This document shows, in pieces, positions 9,201-19,810 of a stretch of 64,000 nucleotides of DNA. Positions within the stretch are counted from its first letter, which is position 1; every line of letters starts with the position of its first letter. The notes under the pieces were generated by a model, which worked only from the letters and a program-made list of their open reading frames with translations, was not told the origin of the DNA and made no database searches. Where the stretch lies: NCBI RefSeq assembly GCF_964355755.1, contig NC_092676.1, positions 20,876,288 through 20,940,287 on the forward strand, read 5' to 3'. Source of the DNA: Antedon mediterranea. Its lineage: Eukaryota; Echinodermata; Crinoidea; Comatulida; Antedonidae. A program made the position numbers and the translations under genes.

Positions 9201-12002
9201 TAATGTATATAAGCCCATGGAGTAATTTATAATTCTTCCATAAGCTTACTAATTACATGTACATGAATAAAGTAAAGATAAAACCGTCACATTTTATATC
9301 CTATTTGTTTTGTGTATTTGCATTGTATTTCAGTAATAAACGGCTACTACTGTATAGGAAACATTTGTTTTGTGTATCGTATGGTAATCATCAAATCAAT
9401 AATTTAAATAATAATATTGAATTATTTGCATATCTACGGATGTACCATCATTTTAAAAATTCTTTTCAACATGTTCTATAGCAATACTTTCGAATTCGTA
9501 AATAACAGTGTACTTGCTTTTTTAAACTTGAGTCTGCGGACGGTACCTAAAACTTGCAAGTGTATTTACAATATAGTGTAAAATGTTCTGTATTTATTTT
9601 TTTGCAATGAATTTTACTAACCGCATACATTGCGTACTTATAAACATTTAGCCTACCAGACGTATGGCATGTAACATTTTCTTTCAATATTTCGTGTACC
9701 AATGGATTTAGAACATAGAAAATAATACTTCAATTGAAACTCTTGCATATAATTTTACATGTTCTACAAGTTTTCTTGGCGTGGTTGAAATCGGTTGATC
9801 AGTGGAGCTCTAGGCCTACTAATGCTTTTAAATTACAGTTTTTTTCAGGTAAATAAATTTTGTTTCGATCCATTTTTTTAATGACATATATTCGACAAAC
9901 ATTTTTTTAAGAATTATTTGTTTATGTGGACAATACATCTTTAATGCATACCAACATAGACATATACCAAGTATTTATACAAGAATCATTTCAATTGTCA
10001 CAATAGTAGAACGCACAGTTCAGATAATATTGTTACTGCACTTCCATTATCATCAAATCATACCATTATAAATACAACAGATAGCTATGTATACCTCTTA
10101 ATATTTACGACAGAGATAATGAATGCGCAGTGCCATACCCGTATCTTAAAAACGTATTGATTCTAGGCTTCGGTAAAGGCATATTCAAGCTTTCGTATTT
10201 CCTGTAAGTTAAACAAAATATTCGATTAAACTATAAATATAACTAATCAATAAAAAAAAACACAAGTCACAAGAGTTAAACGGTATACTTTGTAAGAGGA
10301 ACTATATCGAAAAAAATAACAGTTTTAGTATCTTAACAACAACATCTGTTTACAAATTATTATGAATCTGCGTTTTTTTTATTCATTTTCACTCGAGCTC
10401 CAGCGTTCTTTTCCGCCTTGGAAGCCTTAAGCCGATTTTCTACTACGCATGCGTATAAGCTGACGCTTTCGATTCGCGTCAACAAATTCGTCTAGTAAAA
10501 GCAGCTTTAAGCTGGTTTTCCACTAGGCGAATTTATTCACACGAATCGATAGCGTCAGCTTATACGCATGCGTATTCATGTTTGCATCCTCCAAATACCT
10601 TTCTACGCATGCGTATAAACTGACGCTTTCGATTCGCGCAAACAAATTCGCCTAGTGGAAAATCGGCTTTAGTGCTGAAGAACGGAGCAGTGAAAATACG
10701 TCATGCGTCATCTTCATATTTGCTTTTGGTTGTTTTATGATATTTCATTTCACTTTTTGTCTGTGTAAAGCGGTTAGAAACATTAGTATAATAGACAACC
10801 ATTATTATTATTAGTATTAATATATGTTTTGATCGATTATTCATTATACGTATTATACGTAAAATGACGATAAAGAAGCCCAGGCGATCAATATGTTAGG
10901 CAGAAAAAATAAAGGTCAACAGTGTCTGCTAAACCCAAAGTATATGCTCATAACACATACTAAGAGACAATAACACCGGTGGTGTAAAAGATACCAGTAG
11001 ATCCAATGTTTTGTCTCGCTGCGCACCTCGAAATGAATTAATTCGTACAATTCAACTGTTCAAGGCTAAACAACCAGTAGATCCAATGTTTTGTCTCTCT
11101 GCGCACCTCGAAAATAATTAATTCGTACAATATTCAACTGTTCTAGGCTGAGTTAAATTTGAAATAGGCATTTGGTGAGCCTATATATGTAATAAGAGTT
11201 TGGTTCTGAATTTGTTTCCAAAATTGGTCGACTATTATTTTGTTTATTACCATGAAGTAGTATATATATAGATATAAATCTAAAGGCAAATTACTGAAAA
11301 ATGACAATGCTGTGGGTATCAGTGGCTGGATCTCAATTGAGATACAAAGAAAAGAAGCGAAAAGCTAAGTCAAAACGATAAGTAAAACAGCCAGAAAAGT
11401 TAGCAGAGCTTTCGGACAACACTAGCCCTTCATCAGTGCAAGTGAAGGAATTCTATATATATATATAGATATATATATAAATCCAAAGGCAAATTACTGA
11501 AAAAAATGACAATGCTGTGGGTATCAGTGGCTGGATCTCAATGGAGATACAAAAATAAAAAGCGAAAAGCTAAATCAAAACGATAAAGTAAACAGCCAGA
11601 AAAGTTAGCAGAGCTTCCGGGCAACACTAGCCCTTCATCAGTGCAAGTGAAGGAATTTGGATAACGTCATAGATATATATATATATAAACAAATCAGGCA
11701 AAGAACATTAATTCTAAACCGCCCGATGATATACTGAAATTTAATTAATTAATTTGAAACGATAAAGATGAGGAAATCTGTGAGAATGAGAAAGTGCGTC
11801 GTGTGGGACGGATCGTAAGAAGGTAGGTCGTGTATGCTGATTAAAACTAACATTTAACCATAACAAAAAGTATCCAAAATAACATAAAAACTTACAGGTT
11901 TGTAGTATTCATTGATAAATTTTCTATAGTTATAATAGTAATTGCTCCAACTACGAACCAAGTAATTCGTAGATTTAGTAATGGTTGCGATACTATTTCC
12001 AT
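6244..12002 (-). CDS. ST8Sia-like alpha-2,8-sialyltransferase, unit A (five exons)
   Basis: This is a GT29 Golgi sialyltransferase of the ST8Sia type. Coding exons, 5' to 3' on the minus strand, are 12002-11896, 10201-10139, 8283-8191, 7783-7277 and 6493-6244. All internal junctions are phase 2 and the joined frame is 339 aa. Residues about 13-26 form a type II anchor, followed by a stem of about 60 residues with N-glycosylation sites. Sialyl motif L starts near residue 131 ([19 protein letters not shown]). Motif S ([16 protein letters not shown]), motif III (HHCYDN) and the VS box (HHMPAE) are in the last exon. The motif L first cysteine is glycine (GTGAVVG), while an extra cysteine appears in DVCSKID and another in motif III. 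The last-exon acceptor aligned with unit B is lost; an AG 9 bp downstream keeps frame. Donor and acceptor substrates cannot be read from sequence. Confidence 0.85.
7832..8090. repeat. Intronic copy of a dispersed AT-rich repeat
   Basis: Between exons 3 and 4 of unit A, phrases such as ttagttaaatttaaccgttt and ttttgtctttttctataagt match, diverged, the 256-bp repeat seen at 16832-17087 and 30358-30613. It is probably an old copy of the same non-autonomous element. The limits are uncertain. Confidence 0.4.
10387..10698. mobile_element. MITE-like element with three mutually inverted copies of a 70-bp module
   Basis: A module containing acgcatgcgtataa, gctgacgctttcgattcgcg and caaattcgcctagtgg is present forward at about 10428-10497, inverted at about 10514-10580 and forward again at about 10603-10672. 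The outer ends form imperfect inverted repeats (taagccgattttctac against gtggaaaatcggcttta). It lies in the intron between exons 1 and 2 of unit A. The CpG-rich palindrome acgcatgcgt makes it stand out from the AT-rich surroundings. No coding capacity. Confidence 0.7.
10993..11152. repeat. Tandem duplication, two copies of 80 bp
   Basis: The block beginning accagtagatccaatgtttt occurs at 10993 and 11073 and is nearly identical over about 80 bp. It lies in intron 1 of sialyltransferase unit A. Confidence 0.85.
11276..11657 (-). repeat. Two direct copies (period 203 bp) with hammerhead-like core
   Basis: Two nearly identical copies start at 11276 and 11479, separated and followed by TA-rich microsatellite. 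On the minus strand copy 1 contains CTGATGA (11436-11430), a stem GGGC/GTCC, then GAAA (11413-11410), a mini-hairpin GC-TCT-GC and TA. This is the order of the conserved hammerhead ribozyme core. In copy 2 the GAAA is changed to GGAA, while stem II is improved to GGGC/GCCC. Tandem ribozyme-bearing units of this size resemble metazoan retrozymes or Penelope terminal repeats. Against this, I cannot find a convincing helix I. Confidence 0.45.
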
Positions 12003-14540
12003 TGTGGGATGGATGAGGCCGCTAGCTGAAAACACTGTAATGCGTAGAAAATGTAGAACATTGAACTACTTTAAACACCTGTAGCATACCGTTCATGGCG
12101 CATTGATACGGCATAATAACAAGGTCTGTAGCTACATCGAAGCTGAGTGACAAAACACGGCGTACTGGTAGCTTATTGGTAGTGGACATTTGACGCATAA
12201 AGGACAATTTGCACAGACAAGCGGTAACGATAGGCGAAAAAACTGCGTGCTTGTCCTACGTAGAATTTATATCTATCCCGAGCGGGTTATCCGCCCGTCC
12301 GCTCCGCGTTTTGTGTAAATTGTCATGAGAAATAACATAGGTTGTATAATTGTTGTCTAAAATGTAACAGTTGTCAATTAAGTATTGCCTATTAAATTGT
12401 CTATTCTAATGTTTTACGATTGGAAAGGTCTTTAAGATCAACTAAACTCTCCCCTTAGCTTTGGGAAGAAATTGGTTTTCAGAAACTGGTCAATCTCTTT
12501 CTGGGGCAAATTTGTATAAAGTTCAGCGCAAGACTGTTGTAGGTAAGCCACCGATGAAAATGCCATGGTGTTCAATGCACGTACGGCGTTCATTATATTA
12601 GTCCAAGTATATCGTTTACGTTTTAAAAGTACTAACCTATGGTTTCTGTAACGCAGCGTAAGTAGTTTTACCAATCACAGGCGATGAATTGTGGCTTGTC
12701 ATTGGTCCAACACGCTTACGTTACGTTAACATCATTACATTACACGTTGATTTGAAATTTTTTGATTAAAAGCAGCACAATAATAATAAATGTGTGGAGG
12801 CCCTTGGGGGTTTATTTTACCCTATATTGTTATATACTGTTAGTGTATAATTGCTGTTATTATGTACGAAAATCACGGATGACTTTTTAATATCCAATAT
12901 AATGGAAATTACTCATTTCTTGGCTTGCCTTATAGTAGAGGGAAAAAAGGACTATATAACAATCGTATCCCAGCTGGCTAGAACAAGTACTTGTAACGTT
13001 CCGTCTGAGCGTCCGCCGTCCTCATCCTACCACTTCTAACGATAACGGAGCCTATAATGTCGCCATGAAGAGGATGATTGGCGGGTGTACTTTTTTTATG
13101 TTTCGTGGTTAAACAACACGTCTATTCATTCAGTTTTTTCAATTCAATTTTTTTATCTTCTATCTTTTTTCCTTCGTAATATTCTGTTGTTGTACTGTAT
13201 CTCTTTATTATTATTTTAACACATATTTCATACTACTTGGTTGGCAGGTGTATTTCAATATAGCATGGAACACATCGGCAAGCCGTTCGCTGTAGAAAGA
13301 GTCAAGCCTTACAAAATTCTCATGTCTTTATTTCTCTTTAGGTTCGTATACTTGGTTACATTTTTCGTACCAGCTGTTTATTCGTTCGTAGACATATTAC
13401 TACTGTTATTATTATACTGAAATTAATGACGAATTAATGTTCGGTCGATACTATAAAGCCTAATGATACATACCTATAACCATCCACTAAAATTCCTTTC
13501 ACGTCACTTTAAAGGTCGTCTGTAAAGAACTTTGGGTTTTTTATTAAGCGATGTCGTGGTGGATCGTGAGAAAATCGTTCTTTTTTTACCTCTTTTCACA
13601 AAGGTGCATTCAGTTTTCAACGTTGTTTACAGTAAAATTTAATGTTAGACAGTTATCAATAAGTAGAAAGGTGATTAGTATAGGCCTACAGTCAAATTAT
13701 AATGTCTTTATACGGGTCCGTCAAGAGAACAAATAGGCCTAATAATTTAGCCATAACGCTTATATAAATAATTTAATTAAGATTTAACATTTTTACACTT
13801 ACAAGTTTGTTAAATTTTAACCATGGGGTTTATCTAATTACAAATAGCGCCCGGACCGGAGGCAAAGTGAGTGTATTCTATATTGTAAAAATAATTAATC
13901 ATTGATGGAAAGGTTACATTTTTATGGAAATGATATAACATCCTTTACCTTATATTTTAGAAATTTTGAACCAGTACTTTTCAACATTATTTTAAATTAT
14001 TTTCTTAATATACTGCCTACTGCCAAAATAATAATTTAAAAAAAAAATCGAATTTAAAAAAGAGCCGAATCGATATTTTATTGAAATGTAATAACCTTGC
14101 CTCTCAAAGTATTCCTTGTTAATATTGAAACGTATAATGAAATTATAATGATGAATTAAAATATTATTCAGTGTCACGCGTCTTCATAATATTATTATCA
14201 TATATCTTTACATCAATAGTTGGTATGCATATAGGCTCATTTCTTGCCAATTTCATTAGTTTATCTCGTCGTATGATAATTTTTAATTTATTGAATTCCT
14301 TGTAGTACATTCAAACATCAATATTCATAAACATTTTATTTCACTTTCACTAAAAAAAAATAAAAAATAAAAGCTTTTAATAAATAGGCTCCTAACAATC
14401 TTCAACTATATCATTATTTGATTATCTGGTTTAGGCGTGCAAACACTACAATTTTTTTTATGTAATACTTTATAATAAAGCCAAAGAAAAAAAAACATTT
14501 ACTCAATAGTTATTAATAGTAATAATTAATAATAGTAATT
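12003..14540. other. Intergenic stretch between sialyltransferase units A and B
   Basis: It contains a CG-rich patch at about 12280-12310 (gagcgggttatccgcccg) that recurs in weaker form near 16010 and 18365. The rest is AT-rich. A 78-aa minus-strand frame at 12438-12674 has no recognisable family or splice context, and I do not call it. The 5' flank of unit A lies at the left end. Confidence 0.5.
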
Positions 14541-14544
14541 AATT

Positions 14545-14735
14545 AATTAATAAACAGTAAAGATAAAATATTCTATGAGCGTCGAATCATGACTAGAACT
14601 CATGCCTTTTTAAAACTATAATAAAACTAAGCGAAGATAAAAAAAAAACATTCGCTCAATAGTGTTGAATTAATAAACAGTAAAGATAAAATATTCTATG
14701 AGCGTCGAAGCATGACTAAAACTCTTTTCAAAACT
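14545..14735. repeat. Tandem duplication of about 130 bp downstream of unit B
   Basis: The segment aataaacagtaaagataaaa tattctatgagcgtcgaa, followed by catgactaraact, appears at about 14550 and about 14678. The intervening sequence also recurs (acattcgctcaatag / ttactcaatag). It is non-coding and lies immediately downstream of unit B. Confidence 0.65.
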
Positions 14736-14784
14736 CGTTATACATAGAATGTCATATAGTATATAGGGCCTAACTATTGAGACC

Positions 14785-17700
14785 TTATGCATTACACTTA
14801 TCTGAAACTAGACGGAGTGCTCGACTTTTATTTAATGATTTAAACAGTTTGTATTCTGCTGGCATGTGGTGGTTAGTGGTGTAATTCAGTTTTCGGTTGT
14901 CATAGTAATGATGCTTCAATGGTTGACCATTCGGTAGTTCATAAAATGGATAAAAACCATATAAGGAAACACGCCTGCACATTGTAGCTGCTGCAGTGTA
15001 CATGATTAACCCCAGCGAAGGATTGTTATTTTTCCAGAATCTATGAACAAACAAAATAACATATGGTTAATAATTGAATTAGGTATGTTTAAATAATAAC
15101 AATATGTGTTAGCACTATCATATACAGTTATGTGCATCATCATGTATTAATGTCTACAGTCTACAAACTTTTCTTGAGGTAACTAACGTTCATTCAGGAG
15201 ATATTTGCTTCATATATTATAGAAAGAAAACAAGTTCCAGGCCGCGGTTAAACACCTTGAGATAACATGCGTGTGAACCGTGTATTGCAATAAAAAGTGT
15301 TGGCATTTTTACATTATGTGTCAATTAAGGTATAATCAGAGTAGGCCTAGAACCAATATAAGACAACTTTACCGTTTTACTAGTCCAAGTATCCCTCGGT
15401 AAGGGTATACAATTTTAACTCTCAATTTATTCTGATTGATGCCAATAACAAGCTTATGTGCAAACGTTGCATTTCTGGTAGCATCGAATTTGGAAATCCA
15501 TACATATGCATAATTAAGCTGGTTAAATGTATCGTAAGAGTTATTATGACATGCATTTGTAGAGTTTGTGAGGCATATACCGCTTCTCGCAGTAGAAGCA
15601 TCGTTGAGCACCATCATATCTATTTTACTACCAACGTCTTGTTCAAAACCAATAGTTTGTGCAAGATTTCCTCTAAAAACAAAGTCGTGTGCATCTATTT
15701 CACGTCCACAACTGCTGTTTAGTAGAATACCAGCACTGCCTACAACTGCACAGGATCCTTGCAGAGGAATACTGTCGATATTATTAGGTAATTTTGTCAT
15801 TCGTTTATTCTGTATGAAACCATCCTTGTAAATCAGCGTTAATATCGACGGATTAAATCCAGCTTTGATAAGCCTTTTTCTGTAATTTAATAATAACAAT
15901 GTAAGTATGAACATTTTATATTGTAAAAATAAAGAGGAATGAATACGAGAGGTAATGGTAAGCGGAAAAGTGCTTGCTTACATAATTAATATGTATCTTC
16001 AACCACCCTTCCGCTCCGCTTTTGTGTAAATTTTCATAAAAAAATAACATATTCTATATTTTTGTTTTCCGCTTACATCTACCGCTCGTCTGTGTAAATT
16101 TGCCTTAAAGTATTTAATTTCATTGTTTGACAATAAATGTCTGGGGCTTTTATAGCACGCAAGCCAGAAGTCTCAGCTTAAGATTTGGCACGTTAGGCCT
16201 GCAATACAGTACAAAAAGTTAAAATTCATAAATACGAATAAAAATGTATGTATTGAAAATAAAAAAACTGACTAAAATCTAAATAAAGAGGAAACTACAA
16301 AAAATAAAGAGAATATCATTCTTTTCATATCATATCATTTTTTAATCGATTCATGTTGATCAAATGGCTGTAGGCCTAATGGTATTATAATTTTAAAATA
16401 GTAAAATGTTAACAATGAAATTACCTCATATCAGAAACAGCTTTATCGTCAATGTATTCAACCAATCGACATTTTATAGTTGAAGAATTCTTTGTCGGAT
16501 GTGTCTTGTTTCTAAACAAACTTTAATGATTTACGATAGTTTATTTTTATCATTTCTTACGCATGCAATCGTGATTCAATAGAAAATAAATTAAAAACAG
16601 TAAGTTTATTCCATAACCATTTGCGTAACAAAACTAAACTAATATAAATAGCTATACAGTATGCTACAAAGATTAGCTTTTTATCATGAAATTATAATGA
16701 AAATAAAATAATTTTAAAAATCTGTCGAGAATTGACTTTTCTGTGGAATTTTGAATTCATGTAATAATTTTTACTTAAAAGACATATTGCCCCCCTGAAA
16801 AATTAATTCCTATAATTATTTTTAATATGCTATTTTAATATCGCATAAGAGTTATTCATTTTGACCAAAAGATTGGATTGAAAAAAAAAACATTATTTAC
16901 CTGAAAAAATTGTATTTTAAAGCAAAAAAATAGTTTTTGGTTGGATTTAACCATTTTTTGAAAAAATTATAAATTTTTTTGTTTTCGTTTTTTCTACGAA
17001 AGTGATTAACTTCATTAACACTACAAAATAACATATTCAAAGTCTGATTTAATTAATCTTCATTTTTCATGTTTTTGGGGGACAATAAATATTTGAAGAT
17101 GTCATTAAATGGAAACAAAAGGCCTTACTGGAATCATTATTTTGCTGCTACCCTTATCATCATCATAATGTATAATTTATTTATTATTAATTAATTATTA
17201 TTTTGAAAATGGTCACCCTTCTCACAAGATGAATTTCAGTAAAGCCGCTACCTCTGAGTGGAACCTTTGGAACCCAACGAAGTGTCACCTATGGTGTTGG
17301 TCTAGTGGTGTTTAAACATTGCTTTTCGTTTATTCTAGTGGTATCCCATGAATGTGTATCCCAAATTAAAGGTTCTATTGTAGTTGTAACAAATATCATT
17401 TTGGATAATATAGGCTTAAATACTAATTGAGATAGCAGAATGTCAAAATGCCTGCAAATCAACCAAAACAGACTTGATATTGTTCTTTGATAATTGTTAT
17501 TAATATGCGTGAGTTCCATACCCGTATCTTAACTTAGGTGACGGCGCTTTGAAAGTTCCAAGAAGTCTTCTGAAAAATGGAAGTTACTAGAATAAATTAT
17601 TTCATTTAAAAGATTATTATTCCTTTGTAATATAATACATAAAACTGAAAAATATGCGATTTAGAACCAATAGCAAGCATTTAGCAACAATTTATTAATG

Positions 17701-18316
17701 TAGATCTGATGAAAAACTATCACTTTCAGGACAACAATTAAATGTAGCTATATTTCATTATCTTTAATATAAGAATGAATTAATTATTTTTCATTTACGA
17801 CATGGCGTATAAAATAAACACAATTATCCTGGTTGATCTGACCGTACAGGTTCTACTGTACAAGTTGTAAACGTTTATAGTTTATTAATACAGTTAGGAA
17901 ATGCGCTTGCATGGATGAATAATGTTTAGTACGGTAACAACTTATTCTCATTTTAAAATATTACGGGTGTAACAATTATAGAATTTATTCTCTAGACTTA
18001 AGAAAACGCTTAAATTGTGTACTAAATTTACCTAAATCTTTATAAGTTTAAAATCTTGAAGTTAACATTGTAAATTATAGTTTTGTTATGTAGAAGATGC
18101 ATGGCCTCTGGCTTAATACAGTATATAAATGCGAGGCATATTCGCTTTGTTGGTTTGAGTTATGGATATTCAATCTTACAGGATACAACGTAAAAACAAA
18201 CTTACTTACAGATTCTCCGTTGTTAGATTTTCTATAATAGTTAATACCACCGTGATTGCTCCAAAAATGAACAAAGTATTTCTTCGAGTTAGTAACGGTT
18301 GTGCCCATATCTCCAT
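14785..18316 (-). CDS. ST8Sia-like alpha-2,8-sialyltransferase, unit B (five exons)
   Basis: Paralogue of unit A with the same five-exon structure. Coding exons are 18316-18210, 17569-17522, 16511-16425, 15879-15373 and 15040-14785, all joined in phase 2, giving 334 aa. The anchor exon starts [20 protein letters not shown]. The catalytic exon carries a canonical motif L with both cysteines ([20 protein letters not shown]) and DVGSKID. The final exon carries motif S ([16 protein letters not shown]), motif III as HHYYDN, the VS box HHMPAE and a C-terminal cysteine. In characterised ST8Sia enzymes, the first motif L cysteine pairs with the motif S cysteine, and the second with the C-terminal one. 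All four are present, so this copy looks catalytically competent. All splice sites fit consensus. Substrate preference is unknown. Confidence 0.88.
16832..17087 (+). mobile_element. 256-bp dispersed AT-rich element, copy 1
   Basis: This copy differs from the one at 30358-30613 at only a handful of positions over 256 bp and is in the same orientation. It begins attttaatatcgcataagag and ends tgtttttgggggacaata. It lies between exons 2 and 3 of sialyltransferase unit B. It is non-coding, and its high identity to the second copy suggests recent mobility. No clear inverted termini are seen. Confidence 0.75.
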
Positions 18317-18591
18317 TATGTTAACAAATCAAATAATATTGTGTAACACGTACAAATAAGAAGCCGATCGTCTGTGTAAATTGGCTTTAAGTAGACCTGG
18401 TAGAACATCGATGTTCTTAAAGTCATTTTCATTGTTTATTAAAGTTGTTTATCATACGGGTCACGACATGCCGTTATGCAATCCCCAGACACGCACGTGA
18501 TCGTAAGAGTTGAAACAATAAACTGATTAGTATTAAGCATCACTTGGTCTACTCGTCTTATTTCTACAATAGTTTACAGACCTCATATCAA

Positions 18592-18660
18592 ACGCAGCTT
18601 TATCGTTAATGTAGTCAGCCAATCGATTTATACTTATAGTTGAATAATTCATATGTTCTC
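18592..18660 (-). pseudogene. Decayed copy of sialyltransferase exon 3, upstream of unit B
   Basis: On the minus strand it reads STISINRLADYINDKAAFDMR, clearly homologous to exon 3 of unit B. The 5' part is shortened, the acceptor-side phase no longer fits (two leading bases rather than one), and the donor is GTCTGT instead of GTAAT. It lies 5' of the anchor exon of unit B, so it cannot be part of that gene in normal order. Confidence 0.75.
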
Positions 18661-19148
18661 AAGAAAATATTATAATAATTTACGATTGCTCATTTGATTA
18701 TAATTTTCTTACACATGCCATCATTCGTGAATTAAAAGAAAATAAATCACAAACATAAGTTTTATTCCGTAACCATTTGCGTAAAACAACTAAACTAATA
18801 TAATATTAAACATATATTACAAAGAATGGCTTTTTCATCATCAACATAATTTATGTATTAGGCGCGTACAGTCCAAAACCTAATGAGGGAAACCAAACCT
18901 TTATTTTGAAAATTGTCACCTTTCTCGTATCATGAATGTGAACTTCTATAAGTTCTTTTTATATGGGTGTTGGTCATTTGTTTTGATAGTGTTTCCCTGA
19001 ATACTAAATTAGAGGTTCTGTAGCAGATAATATAGGCCTAGGCATAAACTTAATTGAGATAGCAGAATGTCGGAATGCATGTAAATCAATCAAAACAGAC
19101 TTCACATTGTTCCTTGATAGTTATCAATAATATCCGCGAGTTCCACAC

Positions 19149-19175
19149 CCGTATCTTAACTTAGTTGACGTCGCA
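19149..19175 (-). pseudogene. Remnant of sialyltransferase exon 2
   Basis: The 3' part of exon 2 (TSTKLRYG, donor GG|GTGTGG) matches unit B exon 2 (SPKLRYG). The 5' half and acceptor are replaced by unrelated sequence. The intron downstream of it (about 18980-19148 in window coordinates) is also homologous to the corresponding part of unit B. Confidence 0.65.
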
Positions 19176-19359
19176 CAGTGGGCCAGAATCAATTCAAAGT
19201 GTGCTAAAAGTGGCAATCCGAACTTTTTAATATTATTAGGAAGAAGACATCTTAAATTATATAAATCCACTAATTATTTTACATTTATATATTATATAAT
19301 AATAATAAGAATAGATAGATATAAAAAGATAATAAAAATAATTGTTGGTTTGAGTTATG

Positions 19360-19470
19360 GATATTTAAACTTACAGGATGCAACATAAAAACAAACTTAC
19401 AGATTCATTGGATTCTTCGTATTTTTAACAAATCAAATAATATTGTGTAACACGTACTGTGTAAATTGGC
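19360..19470 (-). pseudogene. Exon 1 copy with internal deletion
   Basis: Both flanks match the unit B anchor exon region (gttggtttgagttatggata on one side; aacaaatcaaataatattgt on the other), and the donor side (cttacagatt) is kept. About 85 bp holding the start codon and the transmembrane segment are missing. This copy cannot supply an N-terminus. Confidence 0.7.
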
Positions 19471-19540
19471 TTTAAATGGATGTTAATTATATTAAAATAT
19501 ATAAGTAAAAGGTTAACAATAACATTCAAAAGTACATTAT

Positions 19541-19615
19541 CTCATATCAAGCACAGCTTTATCGTCAATGTAGCCAGCCAATCGGCATTTTATAGTTGAA
19601 GAATTCATTGCCCGA
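19541..19615 (-). pseudogene. Exon 3 copy with mutated donor
   Basis: It reads [22 protein letters not shown] in frame, close to exon 3 of unit B, but the donor GT is AT (ATGAG|ATAATG), so normal splicing is lost. It lies 5' of the gutted exon 1 copy at 19360-19470, showing that it belongs to a separate duplicated unit. Confidence 0.75.
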
Positions 19616-19724
19616 TGTCGTTTCAATGATTTGCGATTGCAATCATTCGTGAATCAAACAAAAACATATCACAGTAAAATAATTTTCTCGGGTAAACGGT
19701 AAGCGGGAAAAATTGGTCTTATAG

Positions 19725-19810
19725 TGTAGACTTGCCCCAAGTCTGTATTTATTGTCTTTTTAAAAAAAATTATTTGTTTTCATTTCGATCGCGATTTTTG
19801 TCTGAAAATA
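19725..19810 (+). mobile_element. Left half of the 170-bp dispersed element, split by an insertion
   Basis: It matches the reverse complement of 5403-5572 up to gtctgaaaata, where similarity stops. The other half resumes at 22171. Confidence 0.7.

Noticed and set aside
12438-12674. 78-aa minus-strand frame
   Set aside because: No recognisable domain, no splice partner and no similarity to the neighbouring sialyltransferase exons.
17828-17850. cctggttgatctgaccgt, reminiscent of the 5' end of 18S rRNA
   Set aside because: The similarity is short and imperfect and does not continue downstream; no rRNA gene is present.
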